Source: Pseudomonas nitroreducens (GTDB taxonomy: Bacteria > Pseudomonadota > Gammaproteobacteria > Pseudomonadales > Pseudomonadaceae). From it: a stretch of DNA of 64,000 nucleotides. A program made the translations under genes and the position numbers. The notes under the pieces were generated by a model. It searched no databases and was not told the DNA's origin. It saw only the letters and a list, made by a program, of their open reading frames with translations. Positions within the stretch are counted from its first letter, which is position 1, and each line of letters starts with the position of its first letter. This document shows, piece after piece, positions 39,117-50,234 of this stretch. The stretch covers positions 310,001 through 374,000 of the forward strand of contig NZ_JALJXP010000006.1 in NCBI RefSeq assembly GCF_024170165.1. Reading direction: 5' to 3'.

Positions 39117-39647
39117 TCAGAAGTAACGGCGGTAGTGGTCTATCTTCGTGCGCAGTCGCTGGGCGCTGGGCTCGTGCGCATGGCCGAGGACGGCCAGGAT
39201 GCGCTGCGACTGAACATGGTATTCGGCGATCTTGCTCCGCGCCCAGGTCGAGGGTGGCGGCTGCAGGTTGGTGATCCGGTCGCACAGCTTGACGATCGCA
39301 TACTGCGGCGCGCCGGTCGCCAGCCTTTCGAGGTAGATGTCGAATGGCAGCTTCTCGCCATTCACCACCTTGCTCAGGCGCTGGGCGCCGTCGGCGACGA
39401 ACTCGCCGAAATGCGTCTGCAGTTCCTCGATGGGCACCGGGGTGTCTTCGAGCACGTCGTGCAGCAGGGCAACCTGGACGGTTTCCGCCAGGCGCTGGAT
39501 AGGCGCTTCGCGGTCGGCAGCCATGACTTCATTGGCCACCATCGCCAGGTGAACCGCATAGGGCAGGGGTGAGGCGGTCAGCGTCTGTCCGGCGTGCGCG
39601 CCGGCGGCGAAGAGCCAGGCCTGGTTGTAGCTGTCCTGCAGGTCCAT
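39117..39647 (-). CDS. HD-domain protein
   Basis: A 176-residue protein with the HD motif in VALLHDVLEDTPV and further conserved residues in KLCDRITNL, resembling the hydrolase domain of RelA/SpoT-type or small (p)ppGpp hydrolase proteins. Whether it acts on ppGpp or another phosphoester is unknown. It sits between sahH and metF with gaps of 58 and 54 bases on the same strand, a placement I recall from P. aeruginosa (PA0431), so it is expressed under SAH riboswitch control. No signal peptide is present. Confidence 0.78.
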   Translation of the reverse strand: MDLQDSYNQAWLFAAGAHAGQTLTASPLPYAVHLAMVANEVMAADREAPIQRLAETVQVALLHDVLEDTPVPIEELQTHFGEFVADGAQRLSKVVNGEKLPFDIYLERLATGAPQYAIVKLCDRITNLQPPPSTWARSKIAEYHVQSQRILAVLGHAHEPSAQRLRTKIDHYRRYF

Positions 39648-39705
39648 GCGGTCGTGTTCCAGATGGCAAAGAGGGCAGACGATTGCTCGTCTGCCCCCTG
39701 GCACA

Positions 39706-41307
<1,602 letters not shown>

Positions 41308-41563
41308 AGGCTTTTGGTCGCGTCCGCGCACCGGATCGCGGCCGGGATCCCCGTCGCGCCCGCGCCAGGGGCCGTGAAAACCCTGACGCGGGCGTCGTTC
41401 GGGGATCGTGGGGCACCCGCACGTGCGGGCGCCGATGGTCGATCGTAGGGCGCATAAAGCGGCGCGCTTTATCCGCCGGCCCTAGCGCTTGAGCCGACAT
41501 ACGGCGGATAACGCCTGAGGCGTTATTCGCCCTACGGGGCGGTTAATCGTTCGGCAGAAGGCG
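41308..41563. other. Intergenic region between sahH promoter and CoA-transferase gene
   Basis: No gene is apparent. It contains the palindrome CCCGCACGTGCGGG (41416-41429) and the REP-type pair at 41445-41534. The CoA-transferase gene ends at 41564 on the minus strand, so the repeats may also form 3' ends for it. Confidence 0.6.
41445..41534. repeat. REP-type inverted repeat (GTAGGGCGNATAA)
   Basis: GTAGGGCGCATAAAGC through TTTATCCGCC (41445-41477) and its inverted imperfect copy GGCGGATAACGCC through TTATTCGCCCTAC (41502-41534). Each half also forms an internal hairpin. It is a different family from the GTAGGAGC elements. Confidence 0.8.
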
Positions 41564-42787
41564 TCAGATCACGCCGTCGTCGCGCAGCTTGCCGATGGCG
41601 GCCTGGTCCAGGCCCAGCACGCCTTCGAGGATTTCCTGGGTGTGCTGGCCGAGGGTTGGCGGGGCGTTGCGGTACTCCACCGGTGTTTCGGACAGGCGGA
41701 TCGGGCTGGCCACCTGCGGCACGCTGCCGGCCAGCGGGTGCGGCAGGTCCACGCGCAGGCCGCGGGCAATCACCTGTGGGTCGGCGAAGACCTGCGCCAG
41801 GTCGTTGATCGGGCCGCAGGGTACGCTGGCCTGTTCCAGCAACGTGATCCATTCGGCAGTGGTGCGCATCACGGTGGACTGGCGGATCAGCGGGATCAGC
41901 ACTTCGCGGTGCGCCACGCGCGCCTGGTTGGTGGCGAAACGCTCGTCGGTGGCCCATTCCGGGTGGCCCGCCAGCTCGGCGAACTTGCGGAACTGGCCGT
42001 CGTTGCCGACGGTGAGAATGAGGTCGCCATCGGCGGTCGGGAAGTCCTGGTACGGCACGATGTTCGGGTGCGCGTTGCCCAGGCGACGCGGCGGGTTGCC
42101 GGTGGTCAGGTAGTTCAGGGTCTGGTTGGCCAGGCAGGCGACCTGCACGTCCAGCAGCGCCATGTCGATGTGCTGGCCGATGCCGCTGACGTCGCGGTGG
42201 GCGAGGGCGGCGAGGATCGCCGTGGACGAGTAGAGACCGGTGAGGATGTCGGTCAGCGCCACGCCGACCTTCACCGGGCCGGCGCCTTCCTCGGCGTCGG
42301 AGCGGCCGGTCAGGCTCATCAGGCCGCCCAGGCCCTGGATCATGAAGTCGTAGCCGGCGCGCTTGGCGTAGGGGCCGAACTGGCCGAAGCCGGTGATCGA
42401 GCAGTAGATCAGCTTCGGATTCAGGGCTTTCAGCGACTCATAGTCCAGGCCGTAGGCCTTGAGGCCGCCGACCTTGAAGTTCTCCAGCACGATGTCGGCC
42501 TTGGCGGCGAGCTCGCGCACCAGGCGCTGGCCCTCGGGCTGGGTGAAGTCGATGGTCAGGGATTTCTTGTTGCGGTTCGCCGACAGGTAATAGGCCGCTT
42601 CGCTGGTGTCGCGGCCATCGCTGTCCTTGAGGAACGGCGGGCCCCAGGCGCGGGTGTCGTCGCCGCTGCCGGGACGCTCGATCTTGATCACTTCCGCGCC
42701 GAGGTCGGCGAGGATCTGCCCGGCCCAGGGGCCGGCGAGAACGCGGGAGAGGTCGAGGACACGGATGTGCGAAAGGGCGCCGGACAT
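41564..42787 (-). CDS. Class III CoA-transferase, probable glutarate CoA-transferase
   Basis: A 407-residue CaiB/BaiF-type CoA-transferase (family III). Hallmarks: LDLSRVLAGPWAGQ at the N-terminus, VLENFKVGGL, and the catalytic Asp in DMALLDVQVA. Its place directly downstream of glutaryl-CoA dehydrogenase suggests it activates glutarate using succinyl-CoA or a similar donor, like the human SUGCT enzyme; this is inference from linkage. It is 124 bases after gcdH, separated by a stem-loop, and relates to PA0446 as I recall. Confidence 0.88.
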   Translation of the reverse strand: MSGALSHIRVLDLSRVLAGPWAGQILADLGAEVIKIERPGSGDDTRAWGPPFLKDSDGRDTSEAAYYLSANRNKKSLTIDFTQPEGQRLVRELAAKADIVLENFKVGGLKAYGLDYESLKALNPKLIYCSITGFGQFGPYAKRAGYDFMIQGLGGLMSLTGRSDAEEGAGPVKVGVALTDILTGLYSSTAILAALAHRDVSGIGQHIDMALLDVQVACLANQTLNYLTTGNPPRRLGNAHPNIVPYQDFPTADGDLILTVGNDGQFRKFAELAGHPEWATDERFATNQARVAHREVLIPLIRQSTVMRTTAEWITLLEQASVPCGPINDLAQVFADPQVIARGLRVDLPHPLAGSVPQVASPIRLSETPVEYRNAPPTLGQHTQEILEGVLGLDQAAIGKLRDDGVI

Positions 42788-42879
42788 GCAATCACCTGCA
42801 GCTTGGATAGGGGCGGGGAGGGCGCAGTGCGGGGACTCCCCGGTCCTCCCCGGGGCCTCTCGGGCGAGAGGTAAAACGG

Positions 42880-42904
42880 GCGCCAGCTCCGAAGGAACTG
42901 GCGC
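42880..42904 (-). terminator. Stem-loop after gcdH
   Basis: GCGCCAG and CTGGCGC pair, extended by TTCC/GGAG pairing around the loop, and on the minus strand CCGTTTTACC follows. It lies seven bases after the gcdH stop and may partly end transcription before the CoA-transferase gene. Confidence 0.6.
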
Positions 42905-42911
42905 GAGGCGC

Positions 42912-44093
42912 TTAGAAGAACGCCTGGATGCCGGTCTGGGCGCGGCCGAGGATCAGCGCGTGGACGTCGTGGGTGCCTTCGTAGGTGTTCACCACTTCCA
43001 GGTTGACCAGGTGACGGGCGACGCCGAACTCGTCGGAGATGCCGTTGCCGCCGAGCATGTCGCGGGCCAGACGGGCGATGTCCAGGGCCTTGCCGCAGCT
43101 GTTGCGCTTCATGATCGAGGTGATTTCGACGGCGGCGGTGCCTTCGTCCTTCATCCGGCCCAGGCGCAGGCAGCCTTGCAGGGCGAGGGTGATGTCGGTC
43201 TGCATGTCGGCCAGTTTCTTCTGGATCAGCTGGTTGGCAGCCAGCGGGCGACCGAACTGCTTGCGGTCCAGGGTGTACTGGCGAGCGGTGTGCCAGCAGG
43301 CTTCGGCGGCACCCAGGGCGCCCCAGGAGATGCCGTAGCGGGCGGAGTTCAGGCAGGTGAACGGGCCACGCAGGCCGCTTACGTCCGGGAAGGCGTTCTC
43401 TTCCGGGCAGAACACGTTGTTCATCACGATCTCGCCGGTGATCGAGGCGCGCAGGCCGACCTTGCCGTGGATCGCCGGGGCGGACAGGCCTTCCCAGCCT
43501 TTTTCGAGGACGAAGCCGCGGATCTGGCCTTCGTCGTCCTTGGCCCAGACCACGAAGACGTCGGCGATCGGGCTGTTGGTGATCCACATCTTGGCGCCGG
43601 TCAGGCGGTAGCCGCCATCGACTTTCTTGGCGCGGGTGATCATCGAGCCCGGGTCGGAACCGTGGTCCGGCTCGGTCAGGCCGAAGCAGCCGATGTATTC
43701 GCCGCTGGCCAGTTTCGGCAGGTATTTCTGCTTGGTGGCTTCGTTGCCGAATTCGTTGATCGGCACCATTACCAGGGAGGACTGCACGCTCATCATCGAG
43801 CGGTAGCCGGAGTCGATGCGCTCGACTTCACGGGCGATCAGGCCGTAGCACACGTAGTTCAGGCCGCTGCCGCCGTACTGTTCGGGGATGGTCGCGCCGA
43901 GCAGGCCGGTTTCGCCCATTTCGCGGAAGATCGCCGGGTCCGTCTGCTCATGGCGGAAGGCTTCCAGCACGCGCGGGGCCAGCTTGTCCTGGGCGAACTG
44001 CTGGGCGCTGTCGCGCACCATGCGCTCTTCTTCGGTGAGTTGCTGATCCAGCAGCAGCGGATCTTCCCAGTTGAAGCTTGCTTTGGTCGCCAT
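42912..44093 (-). CDS. gcdH: Glutaryl-CoA dehydrogenase
   Basis: A 393-residue FAD flavoprotein of the acyl-CoA dehydrogenase family that oxidatively decarboxylates glutaryl-CoA to crotonyl-CoA, in lysine and glutarate degradation. The catalytic Glu lies in [10 protein letters not shown] near the C-terminus, a motif specific to this subgroup. The flavin segment [14 protein letters not shown] and Arg-bearing YGGSGLNYV region agree. The ATG at 44093 is the family start ([13 protein letters not shown]). It is divergent from a LysR gene. Confidence 0.95.
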   Translation of the reverse strand: MATKASFNWEDPLLLDQQLTEEERMVRDSAQQFAQDKLAPRVLEAFRHEQTDPAIFREMGETGLLGATIPEQYGGSGLNYVCYGLIAREVERIDSGYRSMMSVQSSLVMVPINEFGNEATKQKYLPKLASGEYIGCFGLTEPDHGSDPGSMITRAKKVDGGYRLTGAKMWITNSPIADVFVVWAKDDEGQIRGFVLEKGWEGLSAPAIHGKVGLRASITGEIVMNNVFCPEENAFPDVSGLRGPFTCLNSARYGISWGALGAAEACWHTARQYTLDRKQFGRPLAANQLIQKKLADMQTDITLALQGCLRLGRMKDEGTAAVEITSIMKRNSCGKALDIARLARDMLGGNGISDEFGVARHLVNLEVVNTYEGTHDVHALILGRAQTGIQAFF

Positions 44094-44321
44094 GGAGAAA
44101 CCTCGAACGCAGACAGTGAAAGACCCGCACAAGTCTAGGCGGGCTCGGTGTGGGCCATCCTAGTCAGCCGTCGGGAAGCCGGGCAACCGACTAATTCGCA
44201 CGCTGTTGTGCTATTTTGTCACTCCGTGATCGCCTGGCTGCGGCGCTATCTTGCGCTTCAGTCTCTATATCAGGCGTTCCTGGCGTTTCCTGCGCATCCC
44301 GATATTCCGAAGAGGCATTCG

Positions 44322-45230
44322 ATGCGACGCAAGATCCCGACTACCGCGGCGCTGGTCGCCTTCGAATCCGCCGCCCGCCATGAAAGCTTCACCAAGGCCG
44401 CCGACGAACTGTCGCTGACCCAGAGCGCGATCTGCCGGCAGATCGCCACGCTGGAGGAATTCCTCGGCGTCGAGTTGTTCCGTCGCTCGCGGCGCGGGGT
44501 GAAGCTGACCGAGGCGGGGCTCAACTACAGCCGCCGTGTCGCCCAGCGCCTGGACGCCGTGGAGCGCGACACCCTGGCGGTGATGGGCCAGCAGGGCGGC
44601 GGCACGCTGGAGCTGGCGGTGGTGCCGACCTTCGCCACCCAGTGGCTGTTGCCGCGGCTGAAGGACTTCAAGCGGCTGCACCCGGAAGTCACGGTCAACC
44701 TGACCAACCGCACCCGCCCGTTCCTCTTCGCCGATACCGAGTTCGACGCCGCGCTGTATTTCGGCGATGGCGTGTGGTCCGGTACGGTGGCCAACTTCCT
44801 CATGCACGAGAACCCGGTGCCGGTATGCAGTCCCGAGCTGCTGGGCGGACGGAGAGAGTTGTCCGCGGCGCAGATCGCCGAGCTGCCGCTGATGCAGCAG
44901 ACCACCCGACCCTATGCCTGGCGCCAGTGGTTCGGCTCGCTGGGCATGAGCATCGCGCACGACATGAGTGGCACCCGCTACGAGCTGTTCTCCATGCTCG
45001 CCCAGGCGGCGATGCACGGCATGGGCGTGGCGCTGATCCCGCCGATGCTGATCCAGCAGGAGCTGGCTGACGGCCGGCTGATCGTGCCGATGCAGCATGC
45101 CTATTTGAGCGAAAACGCCTATTACCTGATGATTCCCGAACGCAAGGTGGAATCGGCCACCCTGGGCGCGTTCCGCGACTGGCTGGTGGATGAAGCCGCC
45201 CGTTATCGCGCCGAAGCCGGGCTCGGCTGA
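44322..45230 (+). CDS. gcdR: LysR-family regulator, probable GcdR
   Basis: A 302-residue LysR-type regulator of the GcvA-like subgroup (RRKIPTTAALVAFESAARH start, helix-turn-helix SFTKAADELSLTQSAICRQI). The ATG at 44322 has GAAGAGG upstream; the frame is open further back but lacks family similarity. Being divergent from gcdH, it most likely activates glutarate genes as GcdR does in P. putida and P. aeruginosa. I could not identify a convincing T-N11-A operator in the 228-base gap. Confidence 0.85.
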   Translation: MRRKIPTTAALVAFESAARHESFTKAADELSLTQSAICRQIATLEEFLGVELFRRSRRGVKLTEAGLNYSRRVAQRLDAVERDTLAVMGQQGGGTLELAVVPTFATQWLLPRLKDFKRLHPEVTVNLTNRTRPFLFADTEFDAALYFGDGVWSGTVANFLMHENPVPVCSPELLGGRRELSAAQIAELPLMQQTTRPYAWRQWFGSLGMSIAHDMSGTRYELFSMLAQAAMHGMGVALIPPMLIQQELADGRLIVPMQHAYLSENAYYLMIPERKVESATLGAFRDWLVDEAARYRAEAGLG

Positions 45231-45335
45231 GCCATGGCAAGGTGCCTGGCGCCGGCCGGGTCCAGACTTGCATAGCCGGCGGGGCTTTCCCCGTCATCGC
45301 GCTCACGAGGCGCAACCTCCCAAGAAGGAGCTTCC

Positions 45336-45743
45336 ATGAATTTCCATACCCGCAAATGGGTCAAGCCTGAAGACCTCAACCCGAACGGCACCCTGTTCGG
45401 CGGCAGTCTTCTGAAGTGGATCGACGAAGAAGCGGCGATCTACGCCATCATCCAGCTGGGCAACCAGCGCGTGGTGACCAAGTTCATCTCGGAGATCAAC
45501 TTCGTCAGCTCGGCGCGCCAGGGCGACATCATCGAGCTGGGCATCACCGCCACCGAGTTCGGCCGCACCTCGATCACCCTTACCTGCGAAGTGCGCAACA
45601 AGATCACCCGCAAGAGCATCCTCACGGTCGACAAGATGGTCTTCGTCAACATCGGCCCGGACGGTCAGCCCGCGCCCCACGGCCGTACCGAGATCCTCTA
45701 TATCAAGGATCAGTTCAAGGACGATGCCATTCCCCAGCCCTGA
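45336..45743 (+). CDS. Acyl-CoA thioesterase, hotdog fold (YciA-like)
   Basis: A 135-residue single hotdog-fold thioesterase. The characteristic N-terminal segment NPNGTLFGGSLLKWIDE contains the catalytic Asp, and SARQGDIIELG is the usual strand region. These hexameric enzymes hydrolyse short to long acyl-CoAs. AAGAAGGAGC precedes the ATG. It lies downstream of gcdR but no functional link to glutarate use can be shown. Confidence 0.88.
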   Translation: MNFHTRKWVKPEDLNPNGTLFGGSLLKWIDEEAAIYAIIQLGNQRVVTKFISEINFVSSARQGDIIELGITATEFGRTSITLTCEVRNKITRKSILTVDKMVFVNIGPDGQPAPHGRTEILYIKDQFKDDAIPQP

Positions 45744-45937
45744 CCGCTGATCCGCCAGGGTGATTGCCAGCGTGCCCGGAGCCAAGCCGAACCGCGGCGA
45801 AAACCTTTGCATTTGCGTCGATTGAGTGTGAGCCTGTGCCCGCCCACGGCGGGCATGGGCCGACGCACGCTCCCCGCCGAATCAGCAGAACACGCACCTT
45901 CCAAAAGTGCCTGCAAAACAATGACCGGGGAGAGACC

Positions 45938-46945
45938 ATGCACACCACCTTCGCATCCGCGCTGCGCCAACTGGCCTTGGCCACCTGTGCCAGCCTGCTG
46001 CTGGCCGGCGCCGCGCACGCCGCAGCGATCAAGGCCGACACCAAGCCCGAGGCCGGCACCTTCAAGATGGGCATGCAGCCCTGGCTGGGCTACGGCCAGT
46101 GGTACGTCGCCGAACAGGCTGGCGCCTTCAAGGCCAACGGCCTGGAACAGGTCGAGCTGGTCAACTTCACCGAAGACAAGGACATGAACGCCGCCCTGGC
46201 CAGCGGCCAGATCGACGGTGGCAACCTCGCCACGCACACGGCCATGGCCATGGTCGCTGCCGGCCTGCCGGTGAAGATCGTCCTGCTGCTGGACCAGAGC
46301 ACCAGCGCCGACGCGCTGATCGTCGATCCGTCGATCAAGACCCTGACCGACCTCAAGGGCAAGCAGGTCGCCTACGAAGAAGGCACTACCAGCGACATCC
46401 TACTGCACAGTGCCCTGCGCAAGGCCGGCCTGAACATCGCCGACGTGCAGCCGGTGCCGATGCCCGCCGCCAACGCCGGCAGTGCGCTGATCGCCGGCCA
46501 GGTTCCGGCCGCCGTGACCTACGAGCCCTACCTGTCCGCTGCCAAGCAGCAGAACCCCAAGGTCAACCTGCTGTACAAGGGCTCGGATGACCCGGGCATC
46601 ATCAGTGACGTGTTCGTGGTCCGTGACGAAGTCCTCAAGGAGCGTCCCGGCCAGGTGCTGGCGCTGATCAAGAGCTGGGAAGCCGGCCTCAAGCACTTCA
46701 ACGAGAAGAATGCCGAAAGCCGCGCGGCCATCGCCAAGGGCGTGGGCGCCGACGAGTCCGAGTTGACCAGCGCCTTCGACGGCGTGCACTTCTACTCGGT
46801 GAAGGAAAACCAGGCCGAGCTGAAGGGCGCCTTCCAGAAGGGCTCCTTCGAGCACATCCAGAAGGCCGCCAGCGAAGCCGGCATTCTCCAGCAGCCGGTC
46901 ACCCCGGCGCAGGCCATCGACGCACGTTTCGTCGAGGCGCTCTGA
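45938..46945 (+). CDS. ABC transporter binding protein of the nitrate/sulfonate/taurine type
   Basis: A 335-residue periplasmic binding protein with a signal peptide ending GAAHA. The mature start FKMGMQPWLGYGQWYVAEQAG and the LASGQIDGGNLATHT segment are typical of the SsuA/TauA/NrtA/ThiY superfamily. GGGGAGA precedes the ATG at 45938. It heads a three-gene operon with a permease and an ATPase. The ligand is unknown; no sulfonatase, cyanase or thiamine genes adjoin it. A 194-base leader upstream shows no clear promoter. Confidence 0.87.
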   Translation: MHTTFASALRQLALATCASLLLAGAAHAAAIKADTKPEAGTFKMGMQPWLGYGQWYVAEQAGAFKANGLEQVELVNFTEDKDMNAALASGQIDGGNLATHTAMAMVAAGLPVKIVLLLDQSTSADALIVDPSIKTLTDLKGKQVAYEEGTTSDILLHSALRKAGLNIADVQPVPMPAANAGSALIAGQVPAAVTYEPYLSAAKQQNPKVNLLYKGSDDPGIISDVFVVRDEVLKERPGQVLALIKSWEAGLKHFNEKNAESRAAIAKGVGADESELTSAFDGVHFYSVKENQAELKGAFQKGSFEHIQKAASEAGILQQPVTPAQAIDARFVEAL

Positions 46946-46976
46946 TCCTCTGATTCATTGATCTTCCGAGACACGG

Positions 46977-47003
46977 CGCGCGCCGGCCCTGAGCCGGCGC
47001 GCG
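46977..47003 (+). other. Strong hairpin between binding-protein and permease genes
   Basis: CGCGCGCCGGC and GCCGGCGCGCG form a perfect 11-bp stem with a CCTGA loop, followed by TCTTTCT. It probably limits readthrough, keeping the binding protein in excess. Confidence 0.65.
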
Positions 47004-47028
47004 TCTTTCTCCGTTCGACGAGCCCGAC

Positions 47029-47835
47029 ATGAAAGCCCGCAAATCCAACCCGCTGTTCACCATCGGCAAGCCGATCGCGCAGCGCCACTTCCTGCTCATC
47101 GGCGGCGCCGTGTTCGTCCTGCTGGCGCTGCTCTGGTGGCTGGCCGGCGCCAGCGGCGCGGTGCCGAAGATCTTCCTGCCGGCGCCCGGCGACGTCTGGG
47201 CGCGCATGCTCAAGCTGGCCGCCGACGGCACCCTGTGGTCGGACCTGAAGGTCAGCGTGTACCGCATCGCCGTGGCCTTCCTGGTGTCCTCGGCGATGTC
47301 CATCGTGATCGGTGTGTTCGCCGGCTGCTACGGCTTCTGGAAGGCCGCCACCGAGCCGCTGGTGGACTTCGTGCGCTACATGCCGGTGGTCGCCTTCGTC
47401 CCGCTGACCATCCTCTGGGCCGGCACCAGCGACTTCCAGAAATTCCTCATCATCTGGATCGGCACCTTCTTCCAGCAGGTGCTGATGGTGATGGACGCCA
47501 TCAAGCGCGTGCCGGCGGACTTCGTCGGCCTCGGTCGCACCCTCGGCATGCCGGACCGCCGCATCCTCCTGAAGATCGTCCTGCCCAGCGCGCTGCCGGG
47601 CATCTGGGACGCGCTGCGGATCAGCCTCGGCTGGGCCTGGACCTGGCTGGTGCTGGCCGAACTGGTGGCCGCGACCTCGGGCCTGGGCTACCGCATCACC
47701 GTGTCCCAGCGCTTCTTCCAGACCGATACCATCATCGGCTACATCCTTCTGCTGGGCTTCCTCGGGCTGGTCACCGACCAGGCCATGCGCGCCGGCGAGA
47801 AGGTCCTGTTCCGCTACAACCGGAGACGCAGCTGA
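47029..47835 (+). CDS. ABC transporter permease (SsuC/TauC/NrtB class)
   Basis: A 268-residue inner-membrane protein with about six hydrophobic segments. The EAA-type loop is DFVGLGRTLGMPDRRILLKI followed by VLPSALPGI. The C-terminal pattern ATSGLGYRITVSQRFF is usual for nitrate/sulfonate/taurine permeases. The stop overlaps the ATPase start by one base (TGATG). Confidence 0.9.
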   Translation: MKARKSNPLFTIGKPIAQRHFLLIGGAVFVLLALLWWLAGASGAVPKIFLPAPGDVWARMLKLAADGTLWSDLKVSVYRIAVAFLVSSAMSIVIGVFAGCYGFWKAATEPLVDFVRYMPVVAFVPLTILWAGTSDFQKFLIIWIGTFFQQVLMVMDAIKRVPADFVGLGRTLGMPDRRILLKIVLPSALPGIWDALRISLGWAWTWLVLAELVAATSGLGYRITVSQRFFQTDTIIGYILLLGFLGLVTDQAMRAGEKVLFRYNRRRS

Positions 47836-48611
47836 TGGCAACCCTGGAAATCTCCGGCCTGAACAAGAGCTTCGCGGTCGGCAAGGAACGCCGCGAGGTG
47901 CTGCGCAATATCGACCTGACCCTGGCGGACAACGAGTTCGTCTCCATCGTCGGCACCTCGGGCTGCGGCAAGAGCACGCTGCTGTCCATCGCCGCCGGCC
48001 TGGAGGAATTCGACAGCGGCAGTGTCAGGGTGGATGGCGTGCCGATCACCGGGCCGGGCCTGGACCGTGGTGTGGTGTTCCAGTCCTACACCCTGCTGCC
48101 CTGGCTCACCGCGCGGCAGAACGTCGAGTTCGCCCTCAAGGCGGCCGGCCTGTCCCGCGCGCAGTGCCGCGAGATCGCCGATGAGCACCTGGAGCTGGTG
48201 AAGCTGACGAAGTTCGCCGAGGCCTACCCGAACGAGCTCTCCGGCGGCATGAAGCAGCGCGTGGCGATTGCCCGTGCGCTGTCCTACCGGCCGAAGATCC
48301 TGCTGATGGACGAGCCCTTCGGTGCGCTGGATGCGATGACCCGCCACCAGATGCAGGAGCTGCTCACGCGCATCTGGGAGACCCACCGGCTGACGGTGAT
48401 GTTCGTCACCCATGACGTGGAAGAGGCGGTCTACCTGTCCGACCGCATCGTGGTGATGGGCCTGGGGCCGGGGCGGATCAAGACCACCTTCGACGTCAAA
48501 CTCGGTCGCCCGCGCCACGAAGACATGGCCGCCAGCGCCGAGTTCATCGACCTGCAGCGCCAGGTACTGCGGTCGATCCGCGAAGAAGAACAGGGCGTCG
48601 CCGCCCTGTAA
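47835..48611 (+). CDS. ABC transporter ATP-binding protein (SsuB/TauB/NrtD class)
   Basis: A 258-residue ATPase. Walker A GTSGCGKST, signature LSGGMKQR, Walker B ILLMDEPFGALDA and FVTHDVEEAV are all intact. Length and motif spacing fit the SsuB/TauB class. It ends the operon; the next gene is convergent, only about 20 bases away, with no clear terminator between them. Confidence 0.93.
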   Translation: MATLEISGLNKSFAVGKERREVLRNIDLTLADNEFVSIVGTSGCGKSTLLSIAAGLEEFDSGSVRVDGVPITGPGLDRGVVFQSYTLLPWLTARQNVEFALKAAGLSRAQCREIADEHLELVKLTKFAEAYPNELSGGMKQRVAIARALSYRPKILLMDEPFGALDAMTRHQMQELLTRIWETHRLTVMFVTHDVEEAVYLSDRIVVMGLGPGRIKTTFDVKLGRPRHEDMAASAEFIDLQRQVLRSIREEEQGVAAL

Positions 48612-48630
48612 TTCTCGGCGCTACTGGTGC

Positions 48631-49623
48631 TTACCAGCGGCCGGAGGCTCCGCCGCCGCCGCTGGAGCCGCCACCGCCGCGGAAGCCACCGCCACCTCCG
48701 CCGCCACCCCCGCGTCCGCCTCGGCCGATCGAGCTGATGATCATCAGCAGCAACTGCAGTACGCCCGAGGTCAGCCACATCGGCGGCAGGAAGAAGATGT
48801 ACAGCACCAGCGGGATCGAGAAGGAACCGATCATCTGCTGCTGCAGGGCTGCCGGATTGCTTTCGCTGAACAGCAGTACCGCCGAGGCCACGCCGCCGAC
48901 CAGCGCGCTGCACAGCAGGTAGCGGCCCATGCTGCGCTGGCGCAGCCACTGCACCGGGAACAGCAGGCACAGCAGCGGCACACCGACCAGCAGCGCGAGC
49001 AGGCCGAGCAGGCGCGCAGGCGGGATTTCCTCGGCGGCGCTGGCGTTGCGGTTGGAGTAGGCATCGCTGTAGCCCGTCACCGGGCCTGTCTGCGGCAGTT
49101 GATCCGCGGCGCTTTCGTCGGGTTCGGCAGGGGCCGCGGCGGGCGGCTCTATCAGCGCTACCAGGCTGTCCACGCCGGCCTGGATGCCGCCGGCGAAGTC
49201 TCCGGTCTTGAAGTGCGGGACTATGGTGTCGCGGATGATGCGCCCGGCCTGCACGTCGGTGATGGTGCCTTCCAGTCCGTAGCCGACTTCGATGCGTAGC
49301 GCTCGGTCATTCTTGGCTACTACCAGCAGCACGCCGTCGTCCACGCCCTTGCGGCCCAGCTTCCACTGCTCGAAGGCACGGACTGCGTAGTCCTCGATGC
49401 TGTCATCGCCAGTGCTGGGGATCAGCAGTACGGCGATCTGCGCGCCCTTGCGCTGCTCCAGGCCGGCGAGCTGGCTTTCCAGCTGCGCGCGCTGGCCTGC
49501 GTCGAGGGTCTGGGTGAGGTCGGTGACGCGGGCGCTGAGCGGCGGGATGGCGACCGGTGCCGCCTGCAGCAGGCCCGCCCAGCACAGCAGCAGGGCGGCC
49601 AGCAGCCAGCGCGGCAGGGTCAT
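48631..49623 (-). CDS. TPM-domain (YgcG-type) membrane protein with glycine-rich tail
   Basis: A 330-residue envelope protein. A signal peptide (ending LLQA) precedes a TPM domain (residues ~25-155, with RVTDLTQTLDAGQ, VGYGLEGTITDVQAG and DTIVPHFKTGDF). Three hydrophobic segments follow, then a C-terminal tail of glycine runs broken by FRGGGGSSGGGG and ending SGRW. TPM proteins of this layout are often paired with LemA, as here (four-base overlap). Phosphatase activity has been claimed for a plant homologue; the bacterial role is unknown. Confidence 0.87.
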   Translation of the reverse strand: MTLPRWLLAALLLCWAGLLQAAPVAIPPLSARVTDLTQTLDAGQRAQLESQLAGLEQRKGAQIAVLLIPSTGDDSIEDYAVRAFEQWKLGRKGVDDGVLLVVAKNDRALRIEVGYGLEGTITDVQAGRIIRDTIVPHFKTGDFAGGIQAGVDSLVALIEPPAAAPAEPDESAADQLPQTGPVTGYSDAYSNRNASAAEEIPPARLLGLLALLVGVPLLCLLFPVQWLRQRSMGRYLLCSALVGGVASAVLLFSESNPAALQQQMIGSFSIPLVLYIFFLPPMWLTSGVLQLLLMIISSIGRGGRGGGGGGGGGFRGGGGSSGGGGASGRW

Positions 49624-50234
49624 TGCGCGGGCTGCGCCGGCGCGTTGCCGAAGTCCACTTTAGGCGCGGTGGAGATGGCGGCTTCATTCTCGACGCTGAA
49701 GTTGGCCTTGGGCTTGTAGCCGAAGATTTTCGCGGTGATCACCTGCGGGAACTGGCGAATCATCACGTTGTATTCCTGCACCGATTTCACGTAGCGGCCA
49801 CGGGCGACGGTGATGCGGTTCTCGGTGCCTTCGAGCTGGGTCAGCAGGTCCTTGAACAGGCCGTCGGCCTTGAGCTGCGGGTAGTTTTCCGAGACCACCA
49901 GCAGGCGCGAGAGCGCCGAACTGAGCTGGCCCTGGGCCTGCTGGAAGCGCTTGACCGCTTCCGGATCGTCCAACTGGTCGGCATTGAGTGTGGTGCTGCC
50001 GACCTTGGCGCGGGCCTCGGTCACCTGGGTCAGCACGCTGGCTTCATGGGCGGCGTAGCCCTTCACGGTGCTGACCAGGTTGGGGATCAGGTCGGCGCGG
50101 CGCTGGTACTGGTTGAGCACTTCCGACCAGGCGGCCTTCACCTGTTCGTCGCCGGCCTGCATGGCGTTGTAGCCGCAGCCGGAGAGCAGGGTGACGAGGA
50201 TGTAGCCGGTGAGGAACTTGATCAAACGGGGCAT
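49620..50234 (-). CDS. LemA family lipoprotein
   Basis: A 204-residue protein of the LemA family. The ATG at 50234 gives a signal peptide with lipobox LSGC (Cys20), followed by the helical LemA core: WSEVLNQYQRRADLIPNLV, ARAKVG, and the C-terminal VQEYNVMIRQFPQVI. It is cotranscribed with the TPM-domain gene (four-base overlap). The function is unknown; LemA/TPM pairs are widespread in Proteobacteria. Confidence 0.9.
   Translation of the reverse strand: MPRLIKFLTGYILVTLLSGCGYNAMQAGDEQVKAAWSEVLNQYQRRADLIPNLVSTVKGYAAHEASVLTQVTEARAKVGSTTLNADQLDDPEAVKRFQQAQGQLSSALSRLLVVSENYPQLKADGLFKDLLTQLEGTENRITVARGRYVKSVQEYNVMIRQFPQVITAKIFGYKPKANFSVENEAAISTAPKVDFGNAPAQPAQ

Noticed and set aside
45790..45825. 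Sigma-54-like sequence before the nitrate/taurine-type binding-protein gene
   Set aside because: GG and GC are 11 bases apart rather than 10, and flanking bases match poorly.
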